Both the position numbers and the translations under genes were made by a program. The notes under the pieces were generated by a model. That model was not told the origin of the DNA. It ran no database searches and saw only the letters and a program-made list of their open reading frames with translations. Shown here one piece after another: positions 1-8,105 of a DNA stretch of 64,000 nucleotides. The stretch covers positions 62,001 to 126,000 of the forward strand of contig ONHF01000001.1 in NCBI GenBank assembly GCA_900317555.1. The letters are read 5' to 3'. The stretch's first letter is position 1, and every line of letters begins with the position of its first letter. Source of the stretch: an uncultured Lachnospiraceae bacterium. Lineage in GTDB: Bacteria; Bacillota; Clostridia; Lachnospirales; Lachnospiraceae.

Positions 1-1
1 A

Positions 2-106
2 TCGATGGGATCCGCGGCCGATCAGGTCAAAGTAAGCTATCTCCGCGCCCTTGTAGAGCAGAATTTTATCATCATTAGACAGTTAGACAGGATCTCAAAG
101 AAATGA
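2..106 (+). CDS. C-terminal end of an unknown small protein of the integrated element (partial)
   Basis: The frame starting at base 2 is open from the window edge to a TGA at 104-106 and encodes about 34 residues ending in ...LDRISKK. Its stop overlaps the recombinase start in an ATGA arrangement, which is typical of translationally coupled genes in an operon. The visible part is charged and probably helical, with no recognisable motif. By position it belongs to the same mobile element as the recombinase that follows. It could be chance open frame, but the exact ATGA overlap argues for a real gene. Confidence 0.5.
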   Translation, partial: SMGSAADQVKVSYLRALVEQNFIIIRQLDRISKK

Positions 107-1647
107 CCGGTGTAATCTATGCGAGGTATAGCGAGGGACCGCATCAGACCGACCAGAGCATCGAGGGACAGGTGGCCGATTGTAAAGCATACGCGGCCAA
201 AAATGGGATAAATATCCTCGGCGTGTATGCCGATCGGCATATCTCCGGCAAAAGTGCGGCGACGCGGCCGGAGTTCCAGCGGCTGATCGACGATGCCCAG
301 GCGGGGCGCTTTGAGTGCGTGATCGTCTGGAAAATCGACCGATTCGGACGAAACCGGCAGGACATCGCCCTTTACAAGCTCAAGCTCAAGCGTGCGGGCG
401 TGAAGCTCTTCTATGCCGCCGAGTCAGTGCCCGAGGGCCCGGAGGGCATCATCCTCGAGAGCGTCCTCGAGGGCATCGCGGAATACTATAGCGAGGACCT
501 GCGACAAAAGGTCATCCGGGGCCGCCGCGAGACCTTGAAAAAGGGCAAGCTCGCGGGCACGGCGCTCCCGATCGGCTACAAGCGGGTCGATGGGCGTCCT
601 GTAATTGACGAGAGCACCGCTCCGCTGGTCCGTGAAGTTTATCGAATGTATATCGCCGGCGAGGGTGTCAAAAGTTGCATCGAGTACCTTAACGCGCACG
701 GCGTGACCGGGAGCCGGGGCGGCAAGATCAGCCAGGCCGTCGTTTACCGTATGCTCAGGAGCAAGAGATATATCGGAATATTTGACGAGAGCGGGATCGA
801 GCTGCGCGCGGATCCGATCATAGACGAGGCGACTTACGAGGAGGCGCAGAAGATGCACAAAGGGAGCAGGCAAAATGCCGCGGCCAAAGCGAAAGACGAG
901 TATCTGCTGTCCTGCTGCTGTTTTTGCGGCTACTGCGGGGCAATGCTGGTCGGAGACTCTGGCACCGGGAAATCCGGCAGAACCTACCACTATTACACCT
1001 GCGGGAAAAGAAAACGGAAGGGAAGCAAGGCCTGTCAGCTAAAATCGCTGAATCGTGATTTTCTGGACGACCTTGTGATCTCTGCGACCGTCGAGGACAT
1101 GCTGACAGAGGAGACGATCAAGGCGCTCACCGATGAGGTCATGGACATCCAGGCGGAGGGGCAGAAAGAGTCGCCAGCTGTAGCGCTAAAATCTGCGCTT
1201 GACGGCAACAAGAAAAAACAGGCGAACATTGTCCGCGCGATTGAGCTTGGCAACACCCCGGACATCCTCATATCAAGGCTTCAGGAGCTTCAGAACGAGG
1301 CGACGGATCTCGAGGCAGAGATTCGCCAGGCAGAATATGAGCGGCCGACGGTCTCCCGGGAAGCGGTCGAGGGGTGGCTCCGGTCTTTCAAAATGGGCGA
1401 CAAAAAAGACCCGGCGTTCCGTAAGCGTCTCGTTGAGACGTTCGTTGCCCGGGTCGATGTCTATAAGGATAAGGCTGTAATTTATTACAACATAACAGAA
1501 AAACGGGCCGCATCCGGTGTTCGGATACGACCCGTAACGTGGGCACAGCGGGGCTCGAACCCACGACCTTCTGGTTGTGACCCAGATGCTCTCCCGGCTG
1601 AGCTATGTGCCCGTAACGAAAATTATTATACTCCTGTCCTACTTTAA
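103..1647 (+). CDS. Large serine recombinase (site-specific integrase of a mobile element)
   Basis: This enzyme would integrate and excise the element lying to the left through a serine-DNA intermediate. The N-terminal resolvase domain opens with YARYS, so Ser10 is the likely nucleophile, and contains IDRFGRN at about residues 82-88. A Recombinase domain follows (about 155-260), then a Cys-rich zinc ribbon (about 270-310) and a coiled coil (about 350-410), the usual order for this family. At 514 residues it is of normal length. The start overlaps the upstream stop (ATGA) and lacks a strong Shine-Dalgarno. The last 45 or so codons cross the antisense of a terminator and a tRNA-Val gene (1499-1612). 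Those residues, including GSNPRPSG, look like translated tRNA antisense, so the native C terminus was probably altered by integration. Confidence 0.9.
   Translation: MTGVIYARYSEGPHQTDQSIEGQVADCKAYAAKNGINILGVYADRHISGKSAATRPEFQRLIDDAQAGRFECVIVWKIDRFGRNRQDIALYKLKLKRAGVKLFYAAESVPEGPEGIILESVLEGIAEYYSEDLRQKVIRGRRETLKKGKLAGTALPIGYKRVDGRPVIDESTAPLVREVYRMYIAGEGVKSCIEYLNAHGVTGSRGGKISQAVVYRMLRSKRYIGIFDESGIELRADPIIDEATYEEAQKMHKGSRQNAAAKAKDEYLLSCCCFCGYCGAMLVGDSGTGKSGRTYHYYTCGKRKRKGSKACQLKSLNRDFLDDLVISATVEDMLTEETIKALTDEVMDIQAEGQKESPAVALKSALDGNKKKQANIVRAIELGNTPDILISRLQELQNEATDLEAEIRQAEYERPTVSREAVEGWLRSFKMGDKKDPAFRKRLVETFVARVDVYKDKAVIYYNITEKRAASGVRIRPVTWAQRGSNPRPSGCDPDALPAELCARNENYYTPVLL
1499..1535 (-). terminator. 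Rho-independent terminator of the tRNA-Val gene
   Basis: On the minus strand a 14-bp stem with G-U pairs (arms 1503-1516 and 1522-1535) is followed by TTTTT at 1499-1503. It starts only a few bases beyond the 3' end of tRNA-Val, so it most likely ends that transcript. It lies inside the 3' end of the recombinase reading frame on the opposite strand. Confidence 0.75.
1540..1612 (-). tRNA. tRNA-Val (anticodon CAC)
   Basis: On the minus strand a full cloverleaf can be drawn: acceptor GGGCACA paired with TGTGCCC, D arm GCTC/GAGC, anticodon arm TCTGG/CCAGA around a GTCACAA loop giving anticodon CAC (valine), and T arm GTGGG/CCCGC around TTCGAGC. The discriminator base is A and CCA is not encoded. 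G at position 32 is unusual. It is transcribed toward the recombinase gene, and the recombinase frame reads across it in antisense, marking the mobile element-chromosome boundary. Confidence 0.9.
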
Positions 1648-1653
1648 CCACAA
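1625..1653 (-). promoter_or_regulatory. Promoter of tRNA-Val
   Basis: The minus strand shows a -35 box TTGTGG (1648-1653), a 17-bp spacer and a perfect -10 box TATAAT (1625-1630). The predicted start near 1618 lies a few bases before the mature tRNA 5' end. Confidence 0.7.
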
Positions 1654-1709
1654 CAGGAAAACACAAGAGAGACGAAATCATTCACACAAAATGCCATCAG
1701 CCGCCGCCC

Positions 1710-1742
1710 GGCGAAAAGCGGGCAGTCAGCGCCCGCTTTTCC
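1710..1742 (-). terminator. Terminator overlapping the TRAP gene stop codon
   Basis: A perfect 10-bp stem has arms AAAAGCGGGC (1714-1723) and GCCCGCTTTT (1731-1740) and a 7-base loop containing the TRAP stop codon. The T run is on the minus strand. The last codons of the TRAP gene form one arm, an economical terminator placement. Confidence 0.65.
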
Positions 1743-3750
1743 CTGCGGCCGCCTTCTGATACAGAAGTCCGCCGGCAATCAGAATTATACCAATCAGGTC
1801 CGTGAGCGGCTTCGGATCAATCAGCAGGATGCCTCCGGCTGCCATCGCGATGCGGACCAGCGCATTCATATCGCAGAAAACATATCCCTCCAGCGCCGCG
1901 GATACACCAAAGATACCGATCAAAGACGTCGCTGCGATCTGCGCGACCTGCAGCGCATTTGTGTCAATTAGAAGCAGCGCAGGGCTGAAGCAGAACACAT
2001 ACGGCACGATGAAAACCGCAATCGCAAGGCGCGAAGCATTGAAGGCGGTTTTCATCGGATTGGACTTTGCTATCGCCGAGCCTGCGTAAGCCGCGAGAGC
2101 GACAGGCGGCGTGATGTCCGCAACAATACCGAAATAAAATACAAAGAAATGCGCCGCGAGCGCAGGTACGCCCATCCGGATCAGAATCGGCGCCGTCGTT
2201 GCCGCCATAATGCAGTAGTTTGCGGTTGTCGGTACGCCCATGCCGAGCACGATGCAGCATAACATCGTAAGAACAAGCGCGATGATCAGTTTATCCCCTG
2301 CAATCGCGATGATGCCATTGATCAGCTCGTTTGCAAGACCGGTCATCGTGATGCAGCCGGAAATAATGCCGGCTACGCCACAGGCCGCCGCGACCGTGAT
2401 TGTGCCGCGCCCGCCCGCTTCCAGGGCGTCGATGAGCTTTTTCGGGGTAATTCTGTTCTGGCGGTCAAAGAGGCTTACTACGATCGACAAAACAATCGCG
2501 TAACTCGCCGCCTTCTGCATGGTCATATAGTTGCCGGAAACCCAGACAACCAGCATGATGAGAGGGAGCAGCAGATAGATTTTGCGGGCCAGAACGCGGA
2601 AAACCGGCAGCTGATCCCTCGGAATGCCGGAGAGGCCGAGGCGCTTTGCCTCCAGATGAACGGCGATGAAAATGCCTGTAAAGTACAGAAGCGCCGGCAG
2701 AATCGCGCGCACGATAATGGCACTGTAGGGAACGCCTACAAAATCTGCCATTAAAAACGCGGCAGCGCCCATAATCGGAGGCATGATCTGACCTCCGGTG
2801 GAGGCGGCTGCTTCGACGGCGCCGGCAAATTCAGGCCGGTAGCCGGTCTTTTTCATCATCGGGATGGTCACCGATCCGGTTGTTACGGTATTGCCGACCG
2901 AAGAGCCGGAAACCATGCCGCAAAGAGCAGAGGAAATGACCGAGACCTTCGCGGGACCGCCCGCGAATCTTCCCGCGACGCAGTTCGCGAGATCAATGAA
3001 AAACGCCGAGATGCCGGTCCGCTCCAGAAACGCGCCGAAGATGATGAAAACAACGATGTATTTGGAACAGACGTTGACGGGCGTTGAGAAGATGCCTTCT
3101 TTTGTGTAAAACAAATTCCGGACGAGGTACCGCACACGCCCGAAAAAGTCGGGATTCGTCAGGCCGTACGAGAGTGCGTAAATCAGGAAAAACAACGCCA
3201 CAAACAAAATCGGCAGCCCTACGCACCGCCTTGTGATCTCGATCAGAGCAAGAAGACCGATGATGCCGATCACGATCTGGTATGGGGCGAAGCGGGTGCC
3301 CTGCTGGATGATGTTTTGCGCGTTGAAAGTGAAGTAAAGAAACGCACCGGTGCCCAGAATCATGAAAAGAATGTCATACCAGGGCATATAGTCGGGCTTC
3401 TGTTCCCCTTTTTTCGCAGGATAGGTCAGGAAACCCAGCATGATGATGAGCGCGAGGAAGGACGTCAGCCGGATTTCCTCGAGGAATGTCGCGAACAGTG
3501 TCACATAGATGCACCAGAGCGAGAATGCGGCGGTGATCAGACGAATCGCCTGCTTTCTGCGGCCGGTCCAGATGCGGGTGTTGCTTTCGCGGTCGTATTT
3601 TTTCATGATTGCGGAGACGTCCGCGCCGCCGATACCGGCAGTGCCGGCCGCGGCGTTGTTTCCGGCGCTTTGCGCAGCGGCATCGCCCGCCGCCTGCGCC
3701 GCACCCTGTGCGCCGGCAATGCTGTTCTTCTGATTCAGATCGTTACTCAT
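1726..3750 (-). CDS. TRAP transporter fused permease, 4TM/12TM (DctQM-like)
   Basis: A membrane permease of a tripartite ATP-independent transporter in which the small (4TM) and large (12TM) subunits are fused. The 674-residue product has many hydrophobic segments, including the TRAP-type stretches FGAFLERTG and GMGVPTTANY. I chose the ATG at 3748-3750 because AGGAGG precedes it; an upstream extension would run through the TAXI gene in another frame. About 60 Ala/Gly/Asn-rich residues precede the first membrane segment and are probably disordered and cytosolic. The start overlaps the end of the upstream TAXI receptor gene by 8 bases, so the two are translationally coupled and form one uptake system. 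The substrate cannot be told from sequence; TAXI-TRAP systems usually take up organic acids such as glutamate or other carboxylates. Confidence 0.92.
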   Translation of the reverse strand: MSNDLNQKNSIAGAQGAAQAAGDAAAQSAGNNAAAGTAGIGGADVSAIMKKYDRESNTRIWTGRRKQAIRLITAAFSLWCIYVTLFATFLEEIRLTSFLALIIMLGFLTYPAKKGEQKPDYMPWYDILFMILGTGAFLYFTFNAQNIIQQGTRFAPYQIVIGIIGLLALIEITRRCVGLPILFVALFFLIYALSYGLTNPDFFGRVRYLVRNLFYTKEGIFSTPVNVCSKYIVVFIIFGAFLERTGISAFFIDLANCVAGRFAGGPAKVSVISSALCGMVSGSSVGNTVTTGSVTIPMMKKTGYRPEFAGAVEAAASTGGQIMPPIMGAAAFLMADFVGVPYSAIIVRAILPALLYFTGIFIAVHLEAKRLGLSGIPRDQLPVFRVLARKIYLLLPLIMLVVWVSGNYMTMQKAASYAIVLSIVVSLFDRQNRITPKKLIDALEAGGRGTITVAAACGVAGIISGCITMTGLANELINGIIAIAGDKLIIALVLTMLCCIVLGMGVPTTANYCIMAATTAPILIRMGVPALAAHFFVFYFGIVADITPPVALAAYAGSAIAKSNPMKTAFNASRLAIAVFIVPYVFCFSPALLLIDTNALQVAQIAATSLIGIFGVSAALEGYVFCDMNALVRIAMAAGGILLIDPKPLTDLIGIILIAGGLLYQKAAAGKSGR

Positions 3751-4750
3751 TCGCGTCCTCCTGTGCCTGCGGGGCCGGCTCCCGTGTGTCCACTTCGATG
3801 CCGTGCTCTTTGTAATAGCGGGCGGCGCCTTCGTGGAACGGAACGGCCATGCCTTCGGTCGCGTTTTCCAGAGACAGTTCTTTGCCTTTGGCGTTTTCTT
3901 TCGCGATTTCATCCGCATGATCAAAAACAGCCGCCGTCAGCCGGTACGCCGTGTCGTCTTCCATTGCAGCGGAAACGATGACGGTCGCTTTGACAGTGAT
4001 GGTCTCGACAGGCTTGTCCTGTCCGGGATAGGTACCCGCGGGAATCTCAAGCGGTGAGTAGTACGGATCCGCCTGCAGGATTTTGTCCCGGAGTTCGCCA
4101 TCAATGTTGATGAGCGAGACGCCGTTCGTTGTAGCGAGTTCGGTGATCGCGGTGGTCGGAGCGCCGGAGACCATGAAGGCCGCGTCAATTTTGCCGTCTT
4201 TCAGGGATTCCTTGGAGTCTTCGAAGGACTGATACTGGGGACGGATGTCTTTCATTGTGATCCCGGCCGCCGACAAAACATCGACCGCGTTAAAATACAC
4301 GCCCGATCCGGCTTCACCGACCGAAATGCTTTTGCCCTTGAGATCCCCGACCGAATGAATATCCTTGTCCATGGTGATGAGCTGGACCGTTTCGGCGTAG
4401 AGACCGCCCAGAACGCGGAAGTCGTGGGTGGGGCCGTCTTTTTCAAACGATTTGGTACCGTTCCAGGCATAGGTCATGACATCGGACTGCGAAAAGCCGA
4501 GCTGAAAATCGCCGTCCTGAACCGACTGAATGTTGACTTTGGAGCCACCGGTTGAGACGGCGGTTACTTTCGCGCCGCCGTAGCGGGTCATGTACTGCGC
4601 GATAATGCCGCCATAAGAATAGTAGGTGCCTGCCGTGCCGCCGGTGCCGAACATCAGGCGGGAAGAGCCGGCGCCGCACCCGGTTGTCAGAATGGCTGCG
4701 GAAAGCGAAAGGGCAATCGCGGCGCGCAGCATAAGGTGTTGTTTTATCAC
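3743..4750 (-). CDS. TAXI-family TRAP transporter solute-binding lipoprotein
   Basis: An extracytoplasmic receptor that delivers substrate to the adjacent fused TRAP permease. The 335-residue protein starts with a signal sequence and a lipobox LTTGC, so it is probably a membrane-anchored lipoprotein. The mature part carries the TAXI signature region GTAGTYYSYGG and the motif GFSQSDV. A GTG start at 4748-4750 is preferred because AAGGAGG lies six bases upstream; frames further upstream lack a signal sequence and a ribosome site. It is the first gene of the two-gene TAXI-TRAP operon and sits behind a promoter with a GntR-like palindrome. Confidence 0.9.
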   Translation of the reverse strand: MIKQHLMLRAAIALSLSAAILTTGCGAGSSRLMFGTGGTAGTYYSYGGIIAQYMTRYGGAKVTAVSTGGSKVNIQSVQDGDFQLGFSQSDVMTYAWNGTKSFEKDGPTHDFRVLGGLYAETVQLITMDKDIHSVGDLKGKSISVGEAGSGVYFNAVDVLSAAGITMKDIRPQYQSFEDSKESLKDGKIDAAFMVSGAPTTAITELATTNGVSLINIDGELRDKILQADPYYSPLEIPAGTYPGQDKPVETITVKATVIVSAAMEDDTAYRLTAAVFDHADEIAKENAKGKELSLENATEGMAVPFHEGAARYYKEHGIEVDTREPAPQAQEDANE

Positions 4751-4784
4751 GGGGAACCTCCTTGAAATAGTGTCCGTTCCTGAT

Positions 4785-4808
4785 TTGTATACAAGTATCC
4801 ACATTATA
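4785..4808 (-). promoter_or_regulatory. Extended -10 promoter with GntR-like operator for the TAXI-TRAP operon
   Basis: The minus strand shows an extended -10 TGTTATAAT (hexamer 4803-4808). Just downstream, at the expected start point, is the perfect palindrome TTGTATACAA (4785-4794). This resembles operators of FadR/FCD-type GntR repressors, which often control TRAP operons. No GntR gene is in the window, so the regulator is unidentified. Confidence 0.5.
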
Positions 4809-4853
4809 ACAGAAAATGAAGGAAAAGGAAGACAGACAGAAATTCCAGCGACG

Positions 4854-4862
4854 TGGTACAAT
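4854..4862 (+). promoter_or_regulatory. Possible extended -10 promoter for the cytidylate kinase-like gene
   Basis: TGGTACAAT matches an extended -10 element 35 bases before the start codon. No good -35 box is visible. The next three genes are close together and could share it. Confidence 0.3.
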
Positions 4863-4896
4863 GTACAAAACAAAAATTGCAGACAGGAGATCACCC

Positions 4897-5505
4897 ATGT
4901 CCGAGATCAGATATCCCATCATTACAATCAGCAGAGAATATGCTGCCGGCGGCCGTTCCGTGGCGCGGGGGCTTGAGAAGAATCTCGGCATCCCGTTTTA
5001 TGACAAAGATTTTGTCAAGGCAACCGCTGCCGCATCCGGCTATTCCGAGGAAGATATTTTACAGGAAGGCGAACAGCTCAGCAGAGCGGGCCGCTTTGTT
5101 ACAAATCTTCTGAATCCGGTTACCTATCAGAGTTCTTCCGATAATATTTTCTACGCGCAGAAGCAGGTCATTCTGACGCTCGCGCAGAAGCCCTGCATTA
5201 TCATCGGCCGGTGCGCAAACGTGATTTTAAAGGATGCGGGCGTGGATTGTTTTCGCGTATTTCTGTACGCCGACGAAGAGCACCGGTGGAGCCGCGCCGA
5301 GGAAATCGCGGAAAACGGAGACGCCGATCTGAAAAGGTACCTTTCGAAGCGGGACAGCATGCGGGAAACGTATTATAAGACGTACACAGGCCATGATTTT
5401 GGCGATGTTCACGATTATGACATCTGCCTTGATACGGGAAAACTTGGATACGAGCGCTGTATTTCCGTTCTGACGCAGATTATTGAAGGGCTTGCCGCGA
5501 AGTGA
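4897..5505 (+). CDS. Cytidylate kinase-like family protein
   Basis: A P-loop nucleoside monophosphate kinase-like protein of 202 residues. It begins with the family hallmark ITISREYAAGGRSVA and then IPFYDKDF, as in the cytidylate kinase-like group common in gut Firmicutes and distinct from housekeeping Cmk. The IIGRCAN segment and an Arg/Asp-rich lid (about residues 125-160) fit this family. The actual substrate is not established for most members. The ATG at 4897 is chosen because it follows AGGAG at the right distance, whereas earlier in-frame starts have no ribosome site. It is divergent from the TAXI gene and followed after 85 bases by the aminotransferase gene. Confidence 0.8.
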   Translation: MSEIRYPIITISREYAAGGRSVARGLEKNLGIPFYDKDFVKATAAASGYSEEDILQEGEQLSRAGRFVTNLLNPVTYQSSSDNIFYAQKQVILTLAQKPCIIIGRCANVILKDAGVDCFRVFLYADEEHRWSRAEEIAENGDADLKRYLSKRDSMRETYYKTYTGHDFGDVHDYDICLDTGKLGYERCISVLTQIIEGLAAK

Positions 5506-5590
5506 CAGGAGTCACAGCAGCGGCAGCGCTGGCACGGTCAGATACCGGCAGGAAGGCAGCGCCGGAACAGCCGGGCGGAAAGGAGAAGGC

Positions 5591-6817
5591 ATGGAAGAGT
5601 GCAGACAGGATTTTGGCAAAACAGACGCCGCAGGACACAAGTATGATTTTGACACGGTCATCGACCGCCGTGGCACAGGCTGTATCAAATATGACGCAAT
5701 GCAGCGCCGGATGGGACGGGAGGATCTGCTATCGCTCTGGGTCGCGGACATGGATTTCCGGATGCCGCAGGAAGTGATCGATGATCTGAAGGCACGGGTC
5801 GACCATGGCATTTTCGGATATACGGATCCGGATGAGCGCTATTTTGCCGCGTGTGAAGGCTGGTTCAAACGCCATTACGCGCATGCGTTCCACAGGGAGT
5901 GGAATACGGTGACGCCGGGCGTTGTCTACGCGCTCGCGCAGGCGGTCCGCGCGTTCACGGAGCCGGGAGACGCGGTGATTATCCAGCAGCCGGTCTACTA
6001 TCCGTTCAAATCAGTGATCGAGGATAACGGCCGCCGGCTTGTCAACAGTCCGCTCCGGTTTGACGGGGAGCGGTATACGATGGATTTTGACGATTTCGAG
6101 GCGAAAGTCCGCGAGAATAACGTCCGCCTTTATCTTCTGTGCAACCCGCACAATCCGGTCGGACGCGTCTGGACGCGGGATGAGCTGCTGCAGGTGGCGG
6201 AAATCTGCAGGAGGAACGGCGTCATTGTTTTCTCGGACGAAATTCACTGTGATTTCATTTATCCCGGGCACACGTTCACATCGTTTTCGGAGCTGGGAGA
6301 AGAATACCTGCAAAACAGCATCATCGGCACCTCCGCAAGCAAAACCTTCAATCTCGCCGGTTTCCAGACTGCCAATATTCAGATCGCGGACAGGCAGCTG
6401 CGGCGCCGCTTCCGCAGGGAAAATGCCGCTTCCGGCTACAGTCAGGGCAATGCACCCGGCCTGTACGTAACGGCTTCGGTCTATGAAAAGGGTGAAGAGT
6501 GGTACAGGGAGCTGATGGCGTATCTGACTGCGAATCTTGCTTTTGTGCGCTCGTTTGTGCAGGAGCGTCTGCCCGGCGTAAAGCTCGTGGAGCCGGAAGG
6601 AACTTATCTTCTGTGGCTGGACTTTTCCGGCACAGGCATGACGGCAGACGAGCTGGAGACTTTTATTGTCGACATAGCACGGCTGTGGCTTGACAGCGGC
6701 AGGATTTTCGGAGAGAGTTCGGCCATGTTCCAGCGCTTTAATATTGCGTGTCCGAGATCGGTGCTTGAAGAAGCATTCACAAGGATTGAGAAGGCGCTGC
6801 AGGAGAAGACATTATGA
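5591..6817 (+). CDS. PatB/MalY-family PLP-dependent C-S lyase / aminotransferase (probable cystathionine beta-lyase)
   Basis: A fold-type I PLP enzyme of 408 residues. The opening IDRRGTGCIKYD and SLWVADMDF match the MalY/PatB group, which cleaves carbon-sulfur bonds such as that of cystathionine. SASKTFNLAGFQTAN carries the PLP lysine (about K251), and CNPHNPVGRVW and FSDEIHCDF are the usual cofactor-contact motifs. The ATG at 5591 follows AAAGGAG. Its stop overlaps the start of the MetI-like gene (ATGA), so the two are coupled and probably act in sequence in transsulfuration: cystathionine made by one and cleaved by the other. A biosynthetic aminotransferase role cannot be excluded. Confidence 0.85.
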   Translation: MEECRQDFGKTDAAGHKYDFDTVIDRRGTGCIKYDAMQRRMGREDLLSLWVADMDFRMPQEVIDDLKARVDHGIFGYTDPDERYFAACEGWFKRHYAHAFHREWNTVTPGVVYALAQAVRAFTEPGDAVIIQQPVYYPFKSVIEDNGRRLVNSPLRFDGERYTMDFDDFEAKVRENNVRLYLLCNPHNPVGRVWTRDELLQVAEICRRNGVIVFSDEIHCDFIYPGHTFTSFSELGEEYLQNSIIGTSASKTFNLAGFQTANIQIADRQLRRRFRRENAASGYSQGNAPGLYVTASVYEKGEEWYRELMAYLTANLAFVRSFVQERLPGVKLVEPEGTYLLWLDFSGTGMTADELETFIVDIARLWLDSGRIFGESSAMFQRFNIACPRSVLEEAFTRIEKALQEKTL

Positions 6818-8004
6818 GCAAAGAAGAGAGAAATTATCATATTGAAACCAAGTGCCAGTTAAAAGCAGGCGCGCATCAGGACGCCTTCGGATCCCTCAGC
6901 GTTCCGATTTACCAGACGGCAACATTCGAGCACCGCGGTATTCGCGGAGTGCAGCATGCGGACAGCTGCGGATTCGACTATACGCGGGTTTCCAATCCGA
7001 CGCGGGAACAGCTGGAAGCGGTGATGGCACTTCTCGAGGGCGGCAACGACGCGATGGCGTTTTCGACAGGAATGGCGGCGATTGATGTTTTGATGGAACT
7101 GTTCCAGCCCGGCGACCATATCATTGTGGACGGTGATCTGTACGGCGGCAGCACGAGACTGTTCGATCTGGTAAACCGCAAAAACGGACTGACGTTCACG
7201 GCAATCGACTTCAGCGAAGACGATGTCTGCGCGGCGATCCGGCCGCAGACGAAGGCACTGTATCTGGAGACGCCCACGAATCCGATGATGCATGTGACGG
7301 ACCTTGCGAAGGTCAGCAGAATCGCCAGAGAGCACGGCCTGCTTCTGATCGTGGACAACACGTTTCTGTCGCCGTATTTCCAGAACCCGATTGCTTTAGG
7401 TGCGGATATTGTGATTCACAGCGCGACAAAATATCTCGGCGGCCACAATGACACACTCGGCGGATTTCTTGTAACAGGCGGGGAGAGAGGCCTCGAGCTG
7501 TCGGCAAAACTGCGCGAGCTTTACAAGACAATAGGCTCCTGCCTTTCTCCGTTTGACAGCTGGCTGATCCTTCGCGGCATTAAAACACTTGCGGTCCGCA
7601 TGGACAGAGCGCAGGAAAACGCGATGAAGATCGCCGGATACCTGAAAACAAATCCGCATGTTACCAGAGTTCTTTACCCCGGGCTGCCGGAGCACCCCGG
7701 ATATGAGATTATGAAGCGGCAGGCAAGAGGCTTTGGCGGCATGCTGACTTTCGAGGTGGAGAGTACGGAGTTTGCCGTGCGTGTTTTGAATCATGTGGAG
7801 CTGATCCATTTCGCGGAAAGCCTTGGCGGCACCGAGACGCTCCTTACTTATCCGATCACGCAGACACACGCCGATGTGCCGAAGGAGCTGCTTGAGAAAA
7901 ACGGCCTGACGGACCGTGTACTGCGGCTGTCCGTAGGCATTGAGAATGCCGATGATCTGATTGCGGAATTCGAGCGGGTGTTTGCCGCGTCGGAGAAAGA
8001 GTAG
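6814..8004 (+). CDS. Transsulfuration PLP enzyme, MetI-like (cystathionine gamma-synthase / O-acetylhomoserine sulfhydrylase)
   Basis: A Cys/Met-metabolism PLP enzyme of 396 residues. The N-terminal part shows VPIYQTATFEH and YTRVSNPTREQLE, the centre has HSATKYLGGHNDTLGG with the PLP lysine near K206, and the C-terminal TYPITQTHADVPKE and LRLSVGIEN resemble Bacillus MetI. These point to homoserine-ester gamma-replacement making cystathionine or homocysteine. The start overlaps the preceding lyase stop by four bases. With that neighbour it forms a minimal methionine-branch pair. Related lyases are hard to separate by sequence alone, so the exact reaction is inferred. Confidence 0.85.
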   Translation: MSKEERNYHIETKCQLKAGAHQDAFGSLSVPIYQTATFEHRGIRGVQHADSCGFDYTRVSNPTREQLEAVMALLEGGNDAMAFSTGMAAIDVLMELFQPGDHIIVDGDLYGGSTRLFDLVNRKNGLTFTAIDFSEDDVCAAIRPQTKALYLETPTNPMMHVTDLAKVSRIAREHGLLLIVDNTFLSPYFQNPIALGADIVIHSATKYLGGHNDTLGGFLVTGGERGLELSAKLRELYKTIGSCLSPFDSWLILRGIKTLAVRMDRAQENAMKIAGYLKTNPHVTRVLYPGLPEHPGYEIMKRQARGFGGMLTFEVESTEFAVRVLNHVELIHFAESLGGTETLLTYPITQTHADVPKELLEKNGLTDRVLRLSVGIENADDLIAEFERVFAASEKE

Positions 8005-8105
8005 GGGGCTGCCGGCTGCGCCCGGGCGGGCGCGGCCGGTGCTCCATCACAATACGGGTTGCGGAGCTGGAGCGGCGCCGCAGTGCTGCATTCAGGAGAA
8101 TTCAG

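Noticed and set aside
37..365. Short minus-strand open frames opposite the recombinase N terminus
   Set aside because: They overlap the conserved resolvase domain in antisense and have no motif or ribosome site.
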